Part shown: positions 61,870 to 64,000 of the stretch, one piece after another
How positions within the stretch are numbered: position 1 is the stretch's first letter
Layout of the letters: each line of letters opens with the position of its first letter
Source: Kitasatospora kifunensis
GTDB taxonomy: Bacteria; Actinomycetota; Actinomycetes; Streptomycetales; Streptomycetaceae
Length of the DNA stretch: 64,000 bases
Reading direction: 5' to 3'
NCBI RefSeq assembly: GCF_014203855.1
Contig: NZ_JACHJV010000001.1
Span: forward strand, 1,178,001-1,242,000
The notes under the pieces: model-generated
What the model saw: only the letters and a program-made list of their open reading frames with translations
Databases searched by the model: none
What the model was told of the DNA's origin: nothing
Program-made: the position numbers and the translations under genes

Positions 61870-63033
61870 TTGAGTGAGTATCAGTACTACGAGTTCCTGG
61901 CCGTCGACCGCCCGTTGAGCGCGGACCAGCTCGCCGAGGTCCGCGCACTGTCCACCAGGGCACGGGTGACCTCGACCAGGTTCACCAACAGCTATCAGTG
62001 GGGCGACTTCCGGGGCAACCCGGGCAAGCTGATGGAACGCTACTACGACGCCCATCTCTACGTCGCCAACTGGGGTACTCACAGGGTGATGTTCCGGCTG
62101 CCGGACCACCTGCTGGACCTGCGGACCGCGCGGCAGTACTGCTTCGAGGAGTCCGTGCATGCCTGGTCCTTCGGCCAGCATGTGCTGCTCGACCTGAGCA
62201 ACGAGGACGAAGAGGGTGACTGGGACGAGGACGCCGAGGACTCGCTCGCCGCGCTCGTCGGCGTGCGCGCGGAACTGGCGGCGGGCGATCTGCGCGGCCT
62301 CTACCTGGCCTGGCTGTCCGCACTCAGCGGTTTCGAACTTCGCGAGGACGGCGAGGAGGAGTTCCAGAGCGAGGTCGAACCCCCGCTCCCAGCAGGCCTG
62401 GCCACGCTGAGCGCGCCGCAGCGCGCCCTGGCCGACTTCCTGCGGGTCGACCCCGATCTGCTCGCCGTCGCCGCCGACGCCAGCCCCGCGCAGACAAGCA
62501 CGACGGCCCCGGAGGGCGACCTGACCCGGTGGGTCGAGGCCCTGTCGGCGGCGGAGAAGAACGCCCTGCTGCTGCGCGTCGTCCGCGACGAGGACCCGCA
62601 CGTGCGCACCGAGCTGCTGCAACGCTTCCACGGCGCGGCGAAGCACGCACCGGCCGACGCGGTCAGGCGTACAGCCGCCCAGCTCATGGACGCCGCAGCT
62701 GCCCGTCGCGCTGAGCGGCAGCGTCTCGCCACTGAGCAACGGGCCCACGAGGTCGCCCGCCGGGAGCAGCAGGCCGCGCTCGCCCGCGAGCAGCGGCTGA
62801 CGACTCTGGTCGGCCAGCAGGAACAGAGCTGGCTGCGTGTCAGCGCGCTGATCGACACCAGGAAGCCGACCGGGTACGACGCAGCCGTCGAGCTGCTTGA
62901 GGATCTGCGCGAGGTCAGCCAACGCACGGATGATCCAGACGAGTTCATCCGGCGCCTCGCACTCCTGTGCCAGCAGCATCAACGCAAGTCCAGCCTCATC
63001 GAACGCTTCAATCGCGCTGGACTCACTGACTGA
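61870..63033 (+). CDS. Conserved hypothetical protein with helical C-terminus
   Basis: A 387-aa protein from TTG 61870. The N-terminal domain begins S-E-Y-Q-Y-Y-E-F-L-A-V-D-R-P-L-S and has F-T-N-S-Y-Q-W-G-D-F-R-G-N-P and M-E-R-Y-Y-D-A-H-L-Y-V-A-N-W-G. The C-terminal third is a long charged helix (R-R-A-E-R-Q-R-L-A-T-E-Q-R) that probably forms a coiled coil. This family recurs in actinobacteria and other bacteria beside the small gene upstream. Function unknown. TTG is chosen because the conserved sequence starts directly after it. Confidence 0.72.
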   Translation: MSEYQYYEFLAVDRPLSADQLAEVRALSTRARVTSTRFTNSYQWGDFRGNPGKLMERYYDAHLYVANWGTHRVMFRLPDHLLDLRTARQYCFEESVHAWSFGQHVLLDLSNEDEEGDWDEDAEDSLAALVGVRAELAAGDLRGLYLAWLSALSGFELREDGEEEFQSEVEPPLPAGLATLSAPQRALADFLRVDPDLLAVAADASPAQTSTTAPEGDLTRWVEALSAAEKNALLLRVVRDEDPHVRTELLQRFHGAAKHAPADAVRRTAAQLMDAAAARRAERQRLATEQRAHEVARREQQAALAREQRLTTLVGQQEQSWLRVSALIDTRKPTGYDAAVELLEDLREVSQRTDDPDEFIRRLALLCQQHQRKSSLIERFNRAGLTD

Positions 63034-63044
63034 ACCGCTGCGGC

Positions 63045-63110
63045 AGCCTCTGATCGAGCGAACGGTGGGTGGGCGCCCCGGTCGCTCATCGGCAGCAGCC
63101 GCAGATCAAA
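63045..63110 (-). mobile_element. Transposase fragments (copy 4 of a recurring family)
   Basis: Two short pieces are fused. GATCGAGCGAACGGTGGGTG onward corresponds to R-P-G-R-P-P-T-V-R-S-I, and GCTCATCGGCAGCAGCCGCAG corresponds to the L-R-L-L-P-M-S-D start region. The roughly 200 bp between them in copies 1 and 2 is deleted. Confidence 0.65.
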
Positions 63111-63364
63111 GGTGGTGCCAGTAAACGCCGTGCTCGGCTGTGCCCGGACGGGGGACCTCCCGAACTCCCCCTTCCGGCCCCGAGGATGGCGAGCCGTTCG
63201 AACACGGTGTGCGCCTCGGTCGGGCACGCCCGGCATCCGTGTCCTGGCACAGCTGTGCGACGTCGCGGCGGCAGCGAAAAACGCTTGGACTCCTCGGCCG
63301 CCCGCGCGGGAGACTACCGTTCCTGACCTCCTCGCACACCGCCGCACGACAACCCGGGGTTGGC

Positions 63365-64000
63365 ATGGGATCGCCTGAATCGCGCCAGGGCTCGCCGGGC
63401 CGGGCCTCGTTGCTCCTCGCACTTCGTTACTACGGACGAGAGCTCGCCCGTACCCCGCGGCTGACGCTGCCGGCCATGCTGCTGCCTGCGCTGGGCAACA
63501 TCGGCATCGCCTACATCGCGCCGCTGATCGTGGCGAAGCTCGTCGCCCGCATCGCCGCCGCTGCGGATGCCGGTCTCGGCATCACGCTGCCCTACGTGCT
63601 GGCCTTCGCCGGTGTCCTGCTGGTCGCGGAGACGCTGTGGCGCATCGGCCTGCACTGCATCAACCGCCTCGAAGCCCGTGGCATCGAGCACCTGTACGTG
63701 ATCGGGATGGACGAGCTGTTCGCCAAGGACTCCGCGTTCTTCCACGACAACTTCGCCGGATCGCTGACCAAGCGGGTCCTGAGCTTCGCCTCGCGCTTCG
63801 AGGAGTTCGTGGACACGCTGACCTTCTCGGTCGTGGCCAGCTTCGTGCCGCTGCTGTTCGGATCGGTGGTGCTGTGGCAGTACCAACCGCTGCTCGTGGT
63901 CGGGCTGCTGGCGACGATCGCGCTGACGGCGGCGTGCGTGACGCCCCTCATCCGGCGCCGCCAGCAGCTGGTCGACCAGCGCGAGCAGGCGTTCGCCCGG
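63365..64000 (+). CDS. ABC transporter membrane domain, 3' end outside the window
   Basis: The frame from ATG 63365 is open to the window edge (212 codons). Membrane helices are visible near M-L-L-P-A-L-G-N-I-G-I-A-Y-I, Y-V-L-A-F-A-G-V-L-L-V and F-S-V-V-A-S-F-V-P-L-L-F-G. The A-K-D-S-A-F-F-H-D-N-F-A-G-S-L-T-K-R-V segment is the usual coupling-helix motif of type I ABC exporters. The ATPase domain would follow outside the window. The substrate is unknown. Confidence 0.8.
   Translation, partial: MGSPESRQGSPGRASLLLALRYYGRELARTPRLTLPAMLLPALGNIGIAYIAPLIVAKLVARIAAAADAGLGITLPYVLAFAGVLLVAETLWRIGLHCINRLEARGIEHLYVIGMDELFAKDSAFFHDNFAGSLTKRVLSFASRFEEFVDTLTFSVVASFVPLLFGSVVLWQYQPLLVVGLLATIALTAACVTPLIRRRQQLVDQREQAFAR

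Overview
The window is high-GC actinomycete DNA of Streptomyces/Kitasatospora type. Evidence: strong GC bias at third codon positions, frequent GTG starts, ATGA/GTGA overlaps, and families typical of streptomycetes (SARP regulator, excisionase-like HTH, WXG100/SUKH modules, caspase/CHAT proteins, GH15). It reads as accessory chromosome: conflict genes and a small RiPP locus, cut by many insertion sequences (IS) and IS remnants.

Layout. 0-13 kb: a partial DUF488 gene and partner, an integrase stump, an SDR, a GH15 hydrolase, an IS6 element inside an IS256 transposase, a GAPDH-like protein that lacks the catalytic Cys, a large unknown protein, and an IS next to an older transposase remnant. 13-17 kb: a WXG-like protein, polymorphic toxin and immunity triplet between transposase remnants. 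17.5-26 kb: an EACC1-like protein, caspase-HTH, a dead IS5, a small partner, a CHAT/TPR protein and a convergent kinase-like protein whose catalytic Asp is Ser. 26-32 kb: decayed CbiX, SARP/NB-ARC regulator, cysteine dioxygenase-like cupin, SSS symporter and DUF485.

32.5-39.2 kb is the most interesting part. An ATP-grasp enzyme and a RiPP-type radical SAM enzyme diverge from a shared AT-richer region. Then comes an 18-bp gene with a strong ribosome-binding site that encodes only Met-Gly-Tyr-Ala-His, followed by a hairpin, a cytochrome P450 and an O-methyltransferase. This is the architecture of the biarylitide (bytA/bytO) minimal RiPP class, but with Gly instead of the usual Arg at position 2 and extra enzymes nearby.

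39.3-44.4 kb: WXG-like protein, deaminase toxin, SUKH-4 immunity, a SUKH-4/deaminase fusion and a STAND-WD40 protein. 44.6-46.3 kb: TetR, membrane protein and exported peptide, with a palindromic operator touching the TetR start codon. 46.8-50.1 kb: a decaying SseB/WXG100/Imm35 locus split by an IS5 element that separates a gene from its ribosome-binding site. 50.4-57 kb: alpha/beta hydrolase, caspase-STAND-WD40 and an Rnl2-type RNA ligase. 57-63 kb: unknown conserved genes and a 5'-truncated DUF1023 hydrolase. The window ends in an ABC exporter gene that runs off the edge.

Pieces of one transposase family recur at about 12.5-12.8, 17.0-17.4, 44.5 and 63.05 kb and lie at the borders of the conflict modules, as expected if the region was assembled by repeated insertion and recombination.
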